DNA from: Clostridiales bacterium 38-18
GTDB taxonomy: Bacteria > Bacillota > Clostridia > Peptostreptococcales > Acidaminobacteraceae
Length of the DNA stretch: 64,000 nt
Direction: 5' to 3'
NCBI GenBank assembly: GCA_001897605.1
Contig: MKTL01000016.1
Coordinates: 366,458-430,457 of the forward strand
Part shown: in pieces, positions 36,268-46,081 of the stretch
How the letters are laid out: each line of letters starts with the position of its first letter
Position numbering within the stretch: the stretch's first letter is position 1
Translations under genes and position numbers: made by a program
The notes under the pieces: model-generated
What the model was told of the DNA's origin: nothing
The model's database searches: none
What the model saw: only the letters and a program-made list of their open reading frames with translations

Positions 36268-37506
36268 TTAACCTCTGTATTTCGCAAATATAAGCGATGC
36301 ATTATGACCACCAAAGCCGAGAGAATTTGTAAGCGCATATTCAACTTCTTGGTTTCTACCTGTATTAGGTACATAATCAAGGTCACATTGTGGATCAGCT
36401 TCATTGAAATTAATCGTAGCGGGAACATAACTATTTTGAATTGAAAGTGCACAAACAGCAGATTCAATACCACCAGCTGCACCGAGGAGGTGACCAGTCA
36501 TTGACTTAGTCGAGGATACCGGTACTTTATAAGCATAATCGCCAAACGCGGTTTTGATTGCAGCAGTTTCGAAGATGTCGTTGTATGGCGTACTTGTTCC
36601 ATGAGCGTTGATGTAACCCACTTTTTCAGGTGCTATATCGGCGTCTTTTAGTGCCATCTTCATCGCTCTAGCGCCACCCTCGCCACCTGGAGCAGGTGTC
36701 GTGATGTGGTGTGAATCACTTGTTGTACCATATCCAACAAGCTCAGCGTAAATTTTTGCGCCACGTGCTTTTGCATGGTCGAGTCTTTCGAGGACGAGCA
36801 TCGCAGAACCCTCTGCCATAACAAAGCCACTTCTGTCTTTGTCGAAAGGAATCGATGCACGCATTGGGTCTGTCGATTCACAAAGTGCAGTCATTGCTTG
36901 GAAACCGCCGATACCGAGTTTTGAGATAGATGCTTCAGTACCACCTGCTAAGATCACATCGTGTGTACCGTATCTGAGTTCTTTTAAAGCCTCTCCAATA
37001 GCACTTGCACTTGATGCACAAGCTGTGTTGTAAGTGAGACATGAACCTTTGATACCAAGTTCGATAGAAACATTACCAGCAGCTAGGTTGGCAATCGATT
37101 GTGGGATAAAGAAAGGTGAAATTCGATCCACGCCTTTAGTCATCATTTTTTCAGCAGTTTCTTCTATAGTAATAAGACCACCGATACCATTACCGAGGTA
37201 GACGCCAACATTTTGTGCATTGTCATCGGTGATTGTAAGTCCAGAATCTTCAAGAGCCATTTTAGATGCAGTGATTGCAAAGTGTGTAAAGCGATCCATA
37301 CGCTTTGCATCTTTTTTATTAATGGTTAAAGTCGGGTCGTAATCTTTGATTTCGCCTGCAACTTTGACTTTAAAATCAGTTGTATCAAACGATTCAATGT
37401 GGCTGATACCACATTTACCTGCTTTTATGCCATTCCAAAAATTTTCAACGCCTTGACCGATTGGTGAAACGATACCGATGCCTGTTACAACTACTCTATG
37501 TTTCAT
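36268..37506 (-). CDS. fabF: 3-oxoacyl-ACP synthase II
   Basis: Condensing enzyme for chain elongation, about 412 residues. The Cys-His-His catalytic triad is visible in [23 protein letters not shown] and [15 protein letters not shown]. The start is ATG 37506, with TTAGGAGG seven bases upstream; the longer frame starts inside fabG. No fabH (initiating condensing enzyme) is in this operon. Confidence 0.96.
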   Translation of the reverse strand: MKHRVVVTGIGIVSPIGQGVENFWNGIKAGKCGISHIESFDTTDFKVKVAGEIKDYDPTLTINKKDAKRMDRFTHFAITASKMALEDSGLTITDDNAQNVGVYLGNGIGGLITIEETAEKMMTKGVDRISPFFIPQSIANLAAGNVSIELGIKGSCLTYNTACASSASAIGEALKELRYGTHDVILAGGTEASISKLGIGGFQAMTALCESTDPMRASIPFDKDRSGFVMAEGSAMLVLERLDHAKARGAKIYAELVGYGTTSDSHHITTPAPGGEGGARAMKMALKDADIAPEKVGYINAHGTSTPYNDIFETAAIKTAFGDYAYKVPVSSTKSMTGHLLGAAGGIESAVCALSIQNSYVPATINFNEADPQCDLDYVPNTGRNQEVEYALTNSLGFGGHNASLIFAKYRG

Positions 37507-37519
37507 GTTTCCTCCTAAA

Positions 37520-38242
37520 TTACATAGCCATTCCGCCGTCAACTTGAACGACTTGGCCTGTGATGTATTTTGCTTGCTCCGATGCTAAGAAGACGACGAG
37601 ATTAGCTACGTCCTCAGCTTCTCCAAATTTACCCATTGGAATATTCGATAAAGTAGCTTGTTTTACAGTTTCATCAATCACATCTGTCATGTGGGTTGCG
37701 ATGAATCCTGGTGCAACAGCATTGACACGAACACCCCTAGGTGCTAGTTCTCTAGCAACTGCTTTTGTGAAACCGATAACGCCTGCTTTTGAAGCCGCAT
37801 AGTTTGCTTGACCGATATTACCAGAGATACCAACTACTGAAGAAATATTGACGATTGAACCGAAGCGTTGTTTGAACATAATTTTAGCAACGTGCTTTGT
37901 GCAGTTAAAAGTACCTTTTAGGTTGGTATTGTTAACTGCGTCAAAGTCTTCCTCAGACATTCTAACGAGAAGGGTGTCTTTAGTAATCCCAGCATTGTTG
38001 ACGAGTAAATCAATCCTACCAAAATGATCAAAGGCAGCCTTTGCGAGATGCTCTGCGTCTTCAAATGAACTAACATCACCTTTGACAAGAAGTGCATCTG
38101 CGCCAATTTCATCGACGAATGCTTTAAGCTCATCTTCATTTTTTCTGTAATTTAGAACCAAACTGTAGTTTGCTTTAGCAAGTGCCTCTGCGATACATCT
38201 TCCGATACCTCTACCGGCACCTGTTACGATAGCTACTTTCAT
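37520..38242 (-). CDS. fabG: 3-oxoacyl-ACP reductase
   Basis: NADPH-dependent short-chain dehydrogenase, 240 residues. Cofactor motif GAGRGIGRCIAEA, NNAGITKD, catalytic Ser in NISSVVG, and YAASKAG with the catalytic Tyr and Lys; C-terminal VNAVAPGFIATHMT and GQVVQVDGGMAM fit FabG. It lies between fabD and fabF. Confidence 0.96.
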   Translation of the reverse strand: MKVAIVTGAGRGIGRCIAEALAKANYSLVLNYRKNEDELKAFVDEIGADALLVKGDVSSFEDAEHLAKAAFDHFGRIDLLVNNAGITKDTLLVRMSEEDFDAVNNTNLKGTFNCTKHVAKIMFKQRFGSIVNISSVVGISGNIGQANYAASKAGVIGFTKAVARELAPRGVRVNAVAPGFIATHMTDVIDETVKQATLSNIPMGKFGEAEDVANLVVFLASEQAKYITGQVVQVDGGMAM

Positions 38243-38250
38243 GATGCCTC

Positions 38251-39207
38251 CTAAATGGCTTTTTCTATGGTCAATTCTTTAAGTGTATCTACTGCAGTAT
38301 GCAGTGTTTCTATATCATAAATTGAGATAACCTTTAATGACTTATCAATTTTTGAAACAAATCCTGAAAGGGCATTTCCAGGACCAAATTCAACTAGCGT
38401 ATCGATTCCCAATTGCTTCATTGCCTCGATGCATTCAATCCATCTTACGGAACTCGTCACTTGCTTTGCCAAGTAAACAGGAATGTCATCTGTGCTTGAG
38501 ACGATTCTGCCATCTACATTTGTAATAACTGGTGTACGCATTTCGTTAAATGTTATTTTTTCAAGCTCTGTCGCTAAGTTCTTTTCGGCTGGTTGAAGCA
38601 TAGATGTATGGAATGGTGCGCTAACGGGTAGTGGAAATACGCGTCTTGCACCTTCTGCCTTTGCGTATTCGTGCGCCATTTCAAGAGCAGCTAGCTCTCC
38701 ACCGATTACGATTTGGTTAGGAGCGTTGTAGTTACAAACCTCTACTATACCGTGCTCAGATGCTTTTTCAGCTACTTTGTCAGCTTGCTCAGGTGTTAAC
38801 CCCATAAGAGCCGTCATACCACCAATGCCGAGTGGTACGGCATCCTGCATGAATGCCCCTCTTTTTCTAACGAGCTTAACCGCATCTGAAAATGCGATAG
38901 AGCCAGCGCTGACATGTGCACTGTATTCGCCAAGTGAAAGACCAGCGCATGCGGATGGTGATAAATCTATTAAAGATTCAAAGGCCTTAAGCATCGCAAC
39001 TGAAGTGGTTAGAATCGCAGGCTGTGTTACCTCAGTTTCATTGAGTGCTTCTTGAGAGCCGTTAAAGATCAAGTCTTTTAAATCATAGCCTAAAGCTAAA
39101 TTTGCTTCGTCGAAAACAACTTTTGAAGCTTCGAAAGCCTCGTAAAAATCCTTACCCATACCTTGTTTTTGAGCGCCTTGTCCGGCAAACAGATACCCGA
39201 TTTTCAT
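38251..39207 (-). CDS. fabD: Malonyl-CoA:ACP transacylase
   Basis: Loads malonyl groups on ACP. The 318 residues include FAGQGAQKQGMG at the N-terminus, the nucleophilic Ser91 in GLSLGEYSAH, and the active-site His in LPVSAPFHTSML. It is third in the fab operon, 8 bp from fabG and 9 bp from fabK. Confidence 0.96.
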   Translation of the reverse strand: MKIGYLFAGQGAQKQGMGKDFYEAFEASKVVFDEANLALGYDLKDLIFNGSQEALNETEVTQPAILTTSVAMLKAFESLIDLSPSACAGLSLGEYSAHVSAGSIAFSDAVKLVRKRGAFMQDAVPLGIGGMTALMGLTPEQADKVAEKASEHGIVEVCNYNAPNQIVIGGELAALEMAHEYAKAEGARRVFPLPVSAPFHTSMLQPAEKNLATELEKITFNEMRTPVITNVDGRIVSSTDDIPVYLAKQVTSSVRWIECIEAMKQLGIDTLVEFGPGNALSGFVSKIDKSLKVISIYDIETLHTAVDTLKELTIEKAI

Positions 39208-39216
39208 AAATGCCTC

Positions 39217-40161
39217 CTATTTTATATGGTCGTAAACACGCGTCATGACCGCTTGGCAATCGCTTAGTAATTCTTCTACGATTTCCTGTGCACTTTGTCT
39301 TTTCGTAATTAAACCTGCAACTTGTCCTGCCATAACTGAACCGTAAGTAACGTCGCCATCTACAGCAGCCTTTTTAAGAGCACCTGCACCTAGGGCTTCA
39401 AGCTCATCAGCGGATGCGTTATTTTTTTCGAGTTCACAGTATTGTCTATAAAGCTTATTTTTAAGTATTCTAACTGGGTGACCTGTTGGTCTGCCCGATA
39501 CCACTGCTGACGTATCTTTTGCATCAAGTACCATTTCTTTGTAGTTATCGTGAACGTTACATTCGTGAGCAACTAAGAAACGCGTCCCAACTTGTATCCC
39601 TTCAGCGCCGAGCATAAAAGCGGCTGCTGCGCCACGGCCATCTGCTATACCACCTGCAGCAACTACAGGAATCTTAACTGCATCGACCACTTGAGGTACA
39701 AGTGCCATCGTCGTGAGTTCACCAATATGACCACCAGCTTCAGTACCCTCGGCGATGAGTGCGTCAACCCCTAAGCTCTCCATACGTCTAGCAAGTGCTA
39801 CGGATGGCACAACTGGAATGATTTTAATACCAGCTTCTTTTAGTCTTTCAACGTATTTACCAGGGCTGCCAGCACCTGTGATGACGATTGGCACTTTTTT
39901 ATCTATAGCAAGATCGATGATATCGTCAGCAAATGGACTAAGTAACATGACATTAAGTGCATAAGGACGATCGGTTAAGGTTCTAATTTTATCAACTTGT
40001 TCTTCAACGACTTGACGCGGTGCGTTGCCACCTGCGATTACACCTAAGCCACCTGCGTTTGAAACTGCTGCAGCTAAATCTGCATCTGAGATCCAAGCCA
40101 TACCACCTTGTATCAGCGGGTACTTAGTACCAAGCAAATTACTTAAGTCATTTGCTTTCAT
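39217..40161 (-). CDS. fabK: Enoyl-ACP reductase II (FMN-dependent)
   Basis: Final reduction of the elongation cycle by the flavoprotein FabK, not the triclosan-sensitive FabI. About 314 residues of TIM-barrel type: IQGGMAWISDADLAAAVS, VITGAGSPGKY, AEGTEAGGHIG and VAAGGIADGRG (FMN phosphate binding). The start is ATG 40161, five bases after GGAGG. Its place between acpP and fabD is common in Clostridia and streptococci. Confidence 0.95.
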   Translation of the reverse strand: MKANDLSNLLGTKYPLIQGGMAWISDADLAAAVSNAGGLGVIAGGNAPRQVVEEQVDKIRTLTDRPYALNVMLLSPFADDIIDLAIDKKVPIVITGAGSPGKYVERLKEAGIKIIPVVPSVALARRMESLGVDALIAEGTEAGGHIGELTTMALVPQVVDAVKIPVVAAGGIADGRGAAAAFMLGAEGIQVGTRFLVAHECNVHDNYKEMVLDAKDTSAVVSGRPTGHPVRILKNKLYRQYCELEKNNASADELEALGAGALKKAAVDGDVTYGSVMAGQVAGLITKRQSAQEIVEELLSDCQAVMTRVYDHIK

Positions 40162-40264
40162 AAAAACCTCCAAATTTTATAAAAAGTTTATTTTTCCCCT
40201 TATGAAAGAAAATCCAAAGCATGCGCCATGGATTTTCTAGTGAAGTGGATGTTATTTAAATTGA

Positions 40265-40495
40265 TTATGCGTTATAGTTTTCAATATAAGTGACGATGTC
40301 ACCAACTGTCTTAATAGAAGCAGCATCGCTTTCAGCTACTTTGATATCAAACTCATCTTCGATAGACATGATTAAATCAACCATATCAAGTGAGTCAGCG
40401 CCAAGATCTTCTTTAATTTTACTTTCTAAAGTTACTTCTTCAGCATCTAAATCCAATTCTTCAACTAATATTAATTTTACTTTTTCGAAACTCAT
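40265..40495 (-). CDS. acpP: Acyl carrier protein
   Basis: A small acidic carrier, 76 residues. Ser35 in GADSLDMVDL takes the phosphopantetheine arm. The start is ATG 40495, six bases after GGAGG; an upstream ATG at 40501 touches the ribosome site and is less likely. It is first in the fab operon, about 90 bp before fabK, so it may be expressed at higher levels than the rest. Confidence 0.96.
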   Translation of the reverse strand: MSFEKVKLILVEELDLDAEEVTLESKIKEDLGADSLDMVDLIMSIEDEFDIKVAESDAASIKTVGDIVTYIENYNA

Positions 40496-40533
40496 AGTCA
40501 TCCTCCATATACCTTCTCTTTTTATAAGTTCAA

Positions 40534-40563
40534 ATCATACGATTAATCGACTTCAAAAGTCAA
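40534..40563 (-). promoter_or_regulatory. SigA-type promoter of the acpP-fab operon
   Basis: On the minus strand TTGACT (40558-40563), 18-bp spacer, TATGAT (40534-40539), with the transcript starting about 35 bp before acpP. Confidence 0.6.
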
Positions 40564-40780
40564 TCAAAGTATATTGGATTAGAATGTCCCATTCAATAGC
40601 TTTTATAAATTGTTTATAATTGAGAATAATTTCTTTATAATCCTTTTTTAATGTGTTTAATCGTCTTATTTAATCATTTATATGTTAAAATAATTATAAT
40701 CTTGGCAGTTTGAATTTGGTCTTAAAATGGTATAAAAAAGCTAATGTAGTTGAAAGATTAATGTAGAAATGGAGGCAGAA

Positions 40781-41953
40781 ATGGGTCTTTTGAATTTTAT
40801 TAAAGGTGAATTTTTAGAAGTTGTACATTGGGAAGATGACAGTCAGGATACGATGGTATATAAGTTTCCTATGACGGACAAACAACAAATTAAAGAAAAT
40901 GCACAATTAGTCGTACGACCTTCTCAGGTCGCAATTTTTGTATATCAAGGTCAAATCGCAGACGTATATCAACCTGGAAAATACACACTACATACGGACA
41001 CGATGCCAATTTTAACAAGTCTTTCAAACTGGAAGTATCTATTTGAAAATCATTTTAAGACAGATGTTTACTTTGTTAATACAAAGCAATTTGTCAATCA
41101 AAAATGGGGAACCGCCAATCCGATTATGATGCGAGATCAGGATTTTGGTATCTTGAGATTAAGAGGGTTTGGTGTTTACTCTTTCAAAGTAAATGAGCCT
41201 GTGGCGTTCCTTAAAGAAGTATTTGGATCGAACAAGTTTTTCACTGTGGATCAGATTAATGAGCACCTCAAAAGTCTAATCGTATCAACCGTATCGGATT
41301 CTATAGCAGAAGCTAAGATACCGGCGATCGATCTTGCGATGCAATACGATGAAATCGGTCGTTTAACGCAATCGAGAATCGATGAACGATTTGCAGTTTA
41401 TGGACTCACGATATCTGACTTTGCGATAGAAAATATATCTCTGCCAGAATCAGTCGAACAAGCCATCGACAAGCGTTCACAAATGGGTGCACTTGGCGAT
41501 CTAAACAAATACATGCAGTTTCAAACCGCAGAGGCGATACGCGATGCCGCGCAAAATGAAGGCGGTGGTATGGCAGGCATGGGCGCAGGTATGGGTGCTG
41601 GCATGGGGATTGGTAAAGCGATGAGTGATATGATGAACGGTATGTCAGGTGGACAGGGTACTGGTAGCCCATCACAACCACAAGTACAGCCGCAAAATCA
41701 AACGAACACGCCAACTAAGCCTTGTCTTAATTGTAATCAACCTGTTCCAGAGGGCGCAAAGTTCTGTCCGGAGTGTGGTTCAGATCAGGTTAAAAGATGT
41801 GTTCATTGCCAAACAGAGATCAAAGGCAATCCAAAGTTCTGCCCTGAGTGTGGTGGTATACAAGCCCTGGAAGGTACTTGCGGTAAATGTGGAGAGACCT
41901 ATGAAGGTGACTTAAAATTCTGTCCAAATTGTGGCAATAATTTGAAGGGATAA
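40781..41953 (+). CDS. SPFH-domain / zinc-ribbon protein (YdjI-like)
   Basis: About 390 residues. The N-terminal ~240 form an SPFH/virion-core-like domain (LLNFIKGEFLEVVHWEDDSQ at the start, VVRPSQVAIFVYQG). A Gly/Met-rich linker follows near residues 260-295. The C-terminus has three short zinc ribbons, each with paired CxxC-type motifs (CLNCNQ...CPECG, CVHCQ...CPECG, CGKCG...CPNCG). B. subtilis YdjI has this layout and helps recruit PspA to the membrane under envelope stress. GGAGG at 40771 favours ATG 40781. No PspA/LiaH gene is beside it here. The next gene is its usual partner type. Confidence 0.85.
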   Translation: MGLLNFIKGEFLEVVHWEDDSQDTMVYKFPMTDKQQIKENAQLVVRPSQVAIFVYQGQIADVYQPGKYTLHTDTMPILTSLSNWKYLFENHFKTDVYFVNTKQFVNQKWGTANPIMMRDQDFGILRLRGFGVYSFKVNEPVAFLKEVFGSNKFFTVDQINEHLKSLIVSTVSDSIAEAKIPAIDLAMQYDEIGRLTQSRIDERFAVYGLTISDFAIENISLPESVEQAIDKRSQMGALGDLNKYMQFQTAEAIRDAAQNEGGGMAGMGAGMGAGMGIGKAMSDMMNGMSGGQGTGSPSQPQVQPQNQTNTPTKPCLNCNQPVPEGAKFCPECGSDQVKRCVHCQTEIKGNPKFCPECGGIQALEGTCGKCGETYEGDLKFCPNCGNNLKG

Positions 41954-41957
41954 GGTC

Positions 41958-43067
41958 ATGAGCGATGTGAATTTAAATGAAAAAACGAAAGTAAGCTCTT
42001 GCCCTACCTGTGGTGGCCAAATGGCATTTGACCCTGAGACGGGAGCTTTAAAATGCGGCTACTGTGACTCGGTTAAGGCAATTGAAATGCTAAAAGAAGC
42101 CGTAGTTGAAAACCCGTTTGTAGCGACGCTAATGGATGGCGTTCGGGAATGGAATGACGATGATATCGCATTGATACAATGTAAAAATTGTGGCGCCCAA
42201 ATTGTTTTTGATCCACATACCAAAGCACAGTTTTGCAATTATTGTGGCTCATCTCACGTCAGTGTTATAACCGCAGAAAAAACCATAGCGCCTGGTTATG
42301 TTATACCGTTTAAAGTAACGGCTAAAAAAGCGGGTGAAGCTTTTAAGACTTGGATTGGCAAAAGATGGTTTGCACCAAACGATTTGAAAACCGCTTATAA
42401 AAACGATAAAATTCTTGGCACTTATATACCGCACTGGACTTTTGATACACAGACCTTTAACCGATACACCGCTCAAAGAGGTGATTACTACTATGTGACC
42501 AAGACCAGAGTGGTTAATGGTAAAACTGAAACTTATCAGGAAAGACAAACACGTTGGACCAATGTAAGCGGCAATTACGAACGTTTCTTTGACGACGTAC
42601 TCGTTATAGCTTCGAAAAAGGTGGACAATAAAATCCTTTCGCAGGTAGATTCATTTGATCTGCATGAACTCATCACCTATAAACCGGATTATCTAGCTGG
42701 ATTCTTCGCTGAGCGTTATAGCATAGCGCTTGAAGAGGGCTGGGGAATTGGAAAGAGGGTTATTGACAACCAACTTGAGAGTGATATCAAACATCGAATT
42801 GGTGGCGATGAAGTGCGTATGCTCAAGGTGGCAACGAATTATGACGATGTCACTTATAAGCACATCCTATTACCACTTTGGATCTCAAGCTACCTTTATA
42901 AGGGAACGACCTATCACTTTATGGTCAATGGACAAAATGGAACAGTAAAGGGCACTTATCCAAAGAGTGCGCTTAAAATAGCATTGGCTATTTTGGCAGT
43001 AGTTGCTATTCTAGTGGTGGCATACGTTTTGATTTCAAGTAATTCAGGAAATGTGAGCACGTATTAA
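41958..43067 (+). CDS. Zinc-ribbon membrane protein (YdjG-like)
   Basis: A 369-residue protein. Two TFIIB-type zinc ribbons are at the N-terminus (CPTCGG...CGYCDS and CKNCGA...CNYCGS). A long soluble middle domain contains YIPHWTFDTQTFNRYTA and other aromatic-rich segments. A single C-terminal transmembrane helix lies near residues 340-360 (KIALAILAVVAILVVAYVLI), followed by a short tail. It matches YdjG in plan, which together with YdjI forms a membrane complex in Bacillus. It lies 4 bp after the YdjI-like gene. Confidence 0.82.
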   Translation: MSDVNLNEKTKVSSCPTCGGQMAFDPETGALKCGYCDSVKAIEMLKEAVVENPFVATLMDGVREWNDDDIALIQCKNCGAQIVFDPHTKAQFCNYCGSSHVSVITAEKTIAPGYVIPFKVTAKKAGEAFKTWIGKRWFAPNDLKTAYKNDKILGTYIPHWTFDTQTFNRYTAQRGDYYYVTKTRVVNGKTETYQERQTRWTNVSGNYERFFDDVLVIASKKVDNKILSQVDSFDLHELITYKPDYLAGFFAERYSIALEEGWGIGKRVIDNQLESDIKHRIGGDEVRMLKVATNYDDVTYKHILLPLWISSYLYKGTTYHFMVNGQNGTVKGTYPKSALKIALAILAVVAILVVAYVLISSNSGNVSTY

Positions 43068-43092
43068 AACATAAATTTATAAGAGGGAAATT

Positions 43093-44298
43093 ATGAAGCA
43101 GAATAGCATAAAGGCAATCACTGTCATTATCGCTTTGTTAATTTCATTTGGATACGAAAACGCCGCTCAGGGCAGAATGGCACTTTTAATTGCCTTGGGC
43201 GGTTCTTTTGTGCTGCTCTCATTTTTACGAGGTAGTTCTCATCAAAGGTTTAAATGGTCGCTTTTAATTGATGTACTTGTGGTCTTGGGGCTAAATTTCA
43301 ATACTAGATTTGATGTGAATTATCTTTATATTTTATTCTATCTTTGGATTATCATTGAGGCAGTTGGTTATCATGATCTCTACTTTGGAGCAGGATTCTC
43401 TTTTTTATGTATTATTGCTGCAGGTTCGAGTTTTTATTATAGTCTTAGCTTTCATATTAATTATCAAGGTATTATGGAAGCGTTTATTATTTTGTTTCTT
43501 ATTGGATTATTTATTGCAATGCTGTTTATCTACAAGCTTTATAAAAGTGAGAAAATCAGAGTTGATGTACTCAATGAAAAGCTAAATCAGCAAATCGATT
43601 TGATGGTACAAACCAATTTAAAACTAGAGGTGTCCAATGCATCCTTGGAATCGGCAAGGGAAACCGTCGAACAGCTAACGCGTATAAAAGAGCGTTCACA
43701 GCTAGCAAGAGACTTGCATGATACCATCGGTCATGAGCTGACAGGACATATTATGTCGCTTGAGATGATAAAATTATCTCCAGAGTCAACCGCTATTAGA
43801 ACAGAGCTACAAGAGACGATTGATCATTCAAGGGAGATATTAAGAGCACTGAGGGCAATGGTTGAAAAAAATAAAGACGTTATTCTCCAAGATAATTTTT
43901 ACGAGAATATACTAAAGAAGCTAGAAAGCTTTTCAGCTCACACAAAAATTCAAGCTAAGCTGAGCTTTCATCTTAAAAGTACATCGATAGAGGAACAAAT
44001 ATTACAAATTGCCCAGCGCTGTATTGTAGAATCACTCACCAATACTGCCAAGCATAGTCGTTCTAAGAACGTATGGGTTTCAATTCAAGAGTTAGATGAA
44101 GGGGCTATTTTGATAAAGATTCAGGACGACGGTGGTAGTCAGCTGCCTATAGAATTGGGAAATGGCTTGAATTTCATCAAAGAGCGTGTTAAAAGACTTG
44201 ATGGGCTGGTTACGTTTGAATGTGATGAAAATGGTTTTAGAACGACGATCAGATTACCTGTAGGCGTTGGTAAAGGGAGTGAGGTAAATCGTGATTAA
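43093..44298 (+). CDS. Sensor histidine kinase, NarX/LiaS class (HisKA_3)
   Basis: A 401-residue membrane kinase. About five or six hydrophobic helices occupy residues 8-150, with no large extracellular domain, so it probably senses within or at the membrane. After a coiled coil (150-200) the H-box ARDLHDTIGHELTG has the phosphorylated His209. The N-box ESLTNTAKHSRS and the G-box DDGGSQLPIELGNGL follow. It overlaps the response-regulator gene by 8 bp and lies 25 bp after the YdjG-like gene. Intramembrane-sensing kinases of this type often respond to envelope damage; signal unknown. Confidence 0.88.
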   Translation: MKQNSIKAITVIIALLISFGYENAAQGRMALLIALGGSFVLLSFLRGSSHQRFKWSLLIDVLVVLGLNFNTRFDVNYLYILFYLWIIIEAVGYHDLYFGAGFSFLCIIAAGSSFYYSLSFHINYQGIMEAFIILFLIGLFIAMLFIYKLYKSEKIRVDVLNEKLNQQIDLMVQTNLKLEVSNASLESARETVEQLTRIKERSQLARDLHDTIGHELTGHIMSLEMIKLSPESTAIRTELQETIDHSREILRALRAMVEKNKDVILQDNFYENILKKLESFSAHTKIQAKLSFHLKSTSIEEQILQIAQRCIVESLTNTAKHSRSKNVWVSIQELDEGAILIKIQDDGGSQLPIELGNGLNFIKERVKRLDGLVTFECDENGFRTTIRLPVGVGKGSEVNRD

Positions 44299-44920
44299 AA
44301 TAGCGATCGTGGACGATCAGGTTTTACTCGTAAAAGGCATAAGTATGATTGTGAGCACTACAAGTGATATGGAAGTGATTTGGACGGCAAATAATGGTGA
44401 AGAGGCTTTATTTTTTGCAGATCAAAACGTACCCGATGTGGTGTTAATGGACATTAGAATGCCAATTATGGATGGGGTTGAAGCTACAAAGCAAATCAAA
44501 TTAAGGTTTCCTAACACAAAAGTCATTATACTCACCACCTTTATGGAGGACGATGAAATTTACCTTTCGATGAAGTTTGGTGCAAGTGGTTATTTACTAA
44601 AGGATGCGTCACCTGAGCAGATTTTAGAGGCGATTAGAAATGCGATGACCGGTGGCACCATTATGGCACCACATGTTGCGTCAAAGCTGGTTAAGCAATT
44701 GGATCGCAGTCAAACACCTAATTTTTCTTTTTTAGAAGCACTCACTGTACGAGAATCAGAGATTGCAATCCTCATTTCGGATGGGTTAAGCAATCGAGAG
44801 ATCGCAGACCAGCTGTTCGTCTCCGAAGGAACTGTAAAAAATCACCTTACCAGTATTTTAGAAAAGCTAAGCCTAAGAGATCGAACACAGCTAGCGATTT
44901 ACATCCTAAAAAACAAATAG
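44291..44920 (+). CDS. NarL/LuxR-type response regulator
   Basis: A 209-residue regulator. The receiver domain has DD at residues 8-9, phospho-acceptor Asp54 in VLMDIRMP, and Lys in LLKDASPEQ. The LuxR-type helix-turn-helix LSNREIADQLFVSEGTVKNHLTSI is at about residues 165-188. The start is GTG at 44291, preceded by GAGG, and the gene overlaps the kinase. Likely targets are its own region and the exporter operon that begins 185 bp downstream. Confidence 0.92.
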   Translation: MIKIAIVDDQVLLVKGISMIVSTTSDMEVIWTANNGEEALFFADQNVPDVVLMDIRMPIMDGVEATKQIKLRFPNTKVIILTTFMEDDEIYLSMKFGASGYLLKDASPEQILEAIRNAMTGGTIMAPHVASKLVKQLDRSQTPNFSFLEALTVRESEIAILISDGLSNREIADQLFVSEGTVKNHLTSILEKLSLRDRTQLAIYILKNK

Positions 44921-44935
44921 AATGGATAATGTCAT

Positions 44936-45000
44936 TTTCATAACCCTTTTTTACGAAATAACTGAAAAAAGTTGTTTCATAAAAAGGGGTTATTTTAGTT
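44936..45000 (+). terminator. Terminator after the two-component system
   Basis: ATAACCC..TTTTT arms pair with AAAAAGGGGTTAT around a GAAAAAA loop with mismatches, followed by TTTTAG. Confidence 0.65.
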
Positions 45001-45015
45001 ATGTACACAAAACCG

Positions 45016-45027
45016 TGACAAAAGTCA
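45016..45027 (+). promoter_or_regulatory. Dyad upstream of the lipoprotein-exporter operon
   Basis: TGAC-AAAA-GTCA, about 78 bp before the lipoprotein start. It is a candidate binding site for the adjacent response regulator. No clear SigA promoter could be fixed nearby. Confidence 0.35.
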
Positions 45028-45104
45028 TGGACAAATTAGCTATAAGTCAGAGGTATATTTAATCGATACACTGTAGAATAACATTAGAAAGTGAGGTAGT
45101 CTTT

Positions 45105-46067
45105 ATGCGAATTAATAGGAAAATAGGGATTTTACTGCTTGTAATTGTGAGTCTTTCTTTTACGGGATGCCAGTATGGTACTGACTATAAAGATTATATA
45201 GAAGCAAGTGACAGAACGGATCAGATAAAAAAAGGTGCTGTGTCCTTTGATTTTAGTATGGACAATCAGATGAGTGAACTGGTTAATAATAGTGATGATG
45301 AGACTTTAAAACAATTGGGAACGTGGCTAAAAACAATCGTTATAAATGGCATAACCCGTTTTGATAGAGATAATCAATCTTCTATAACAGAACTCAATTA
45401 TAAACTTGCTGGACTAGGAAATGATGTAACGCTCTACCAACCCGCTAATGATGAAATGTATATTAAATTACCTTTTGACAGTCGATGGTTCAGTTTACCT
45501 AAAGCGGAAAATTCTGATCAGTACAATGCATTCGGAACGGCTTTAATTGCCATCGGAAGTGAATGGGCGCAGATGATGCAAAAGGAAAATATTTTTATCG
45601 GCGAGAAGACCATTATTCAAAACGAAGCTGGTGACATAAAGGCGACTAAGTTTACAGTGAGACCAACCGCGGAGCAGCTAGATACTTTTCAATCAAAGCT
45701 AAAGGTGGTGCTTCAAAATAATGTCCATCTATTAAACGGTATGCTCAAAGAACAATTTAGTGGCGTTGAAATGTCAGATGAAGAATTGGGTCAGCTAATC
45801 AGCGCATTGTTTGACTCTATAGAGATTGGTAAATATGAAGAGGTGGCTTACATGGATATGGATGGCTACCTTGTTGATCAAACGATTTATATTGAAATCG
45901 CTTATCATTCAAGCTCTCAGATGACCAATTTATTCGAGTCGCAGAAGATAGAGCTTCATATCAGTTATTTTGATATTGAAAAAAATCAAAGTATGGATTT
46001 TAGTGAAATACAGAAAGACAGTGCAGTCCCAATCGACGCTTTAAGGTCACCTATGGGGAATGAATAG
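45105..46067 (+). CDS. Lipoprotein of unknown function
   Basis: A 320-residue secreted lipoprotein. The signal peptide ends in a lipobox FTGC with Cys22. The mature part has no transmembrane segment. Segments such as QTIYIEIAYHSS and a repeated amphipathic beta pattern suggest a lipid-binding or LppX-like fold, but I do not recognise the family with confidence. It is first in an operon with an ABC-2 exporter (14 bp to the ATPase), so it may be the exporter's outer-face partner or a stress-sensing lipoprotein. Confidence 0.7.
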   Translation: MRINRKIGILLLVIVSLSFTGCQYGTDYKDYIEASDRTDQIKKGAVSFDFSMDNQMSELVNNSDDETLKQLGTWLKTIVINGITRFDRDNQSSITELNYKLAGLGNDVTLYQPANDEMYIKLPFDSRWFSLPKAENSDQYNAFGTALIAIGSEWAQMMQKENIFIGEKTIIQNEAGDIKATKFTVRPTAEQLDTFQSKLKVVLQNNVHLLNGMLKEQFSGVEMSDEELGQLISALFDSIEIGKYEEVAYMDMDGYLVDQTIYIEIAYHSSSQMTNLFESQKIELHISYFDIEKNQSMDFSEIQKDSAVPIDALRSPMGNE

Positions 46068-46081
46068 AGGAGGAAAGGAAA

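Noticed and set aside
41406-41714. Antisense frame inside the YdjI-like gene
   Set aside because: Arises from the Gly/Met-rich coding repeat; no start signals.
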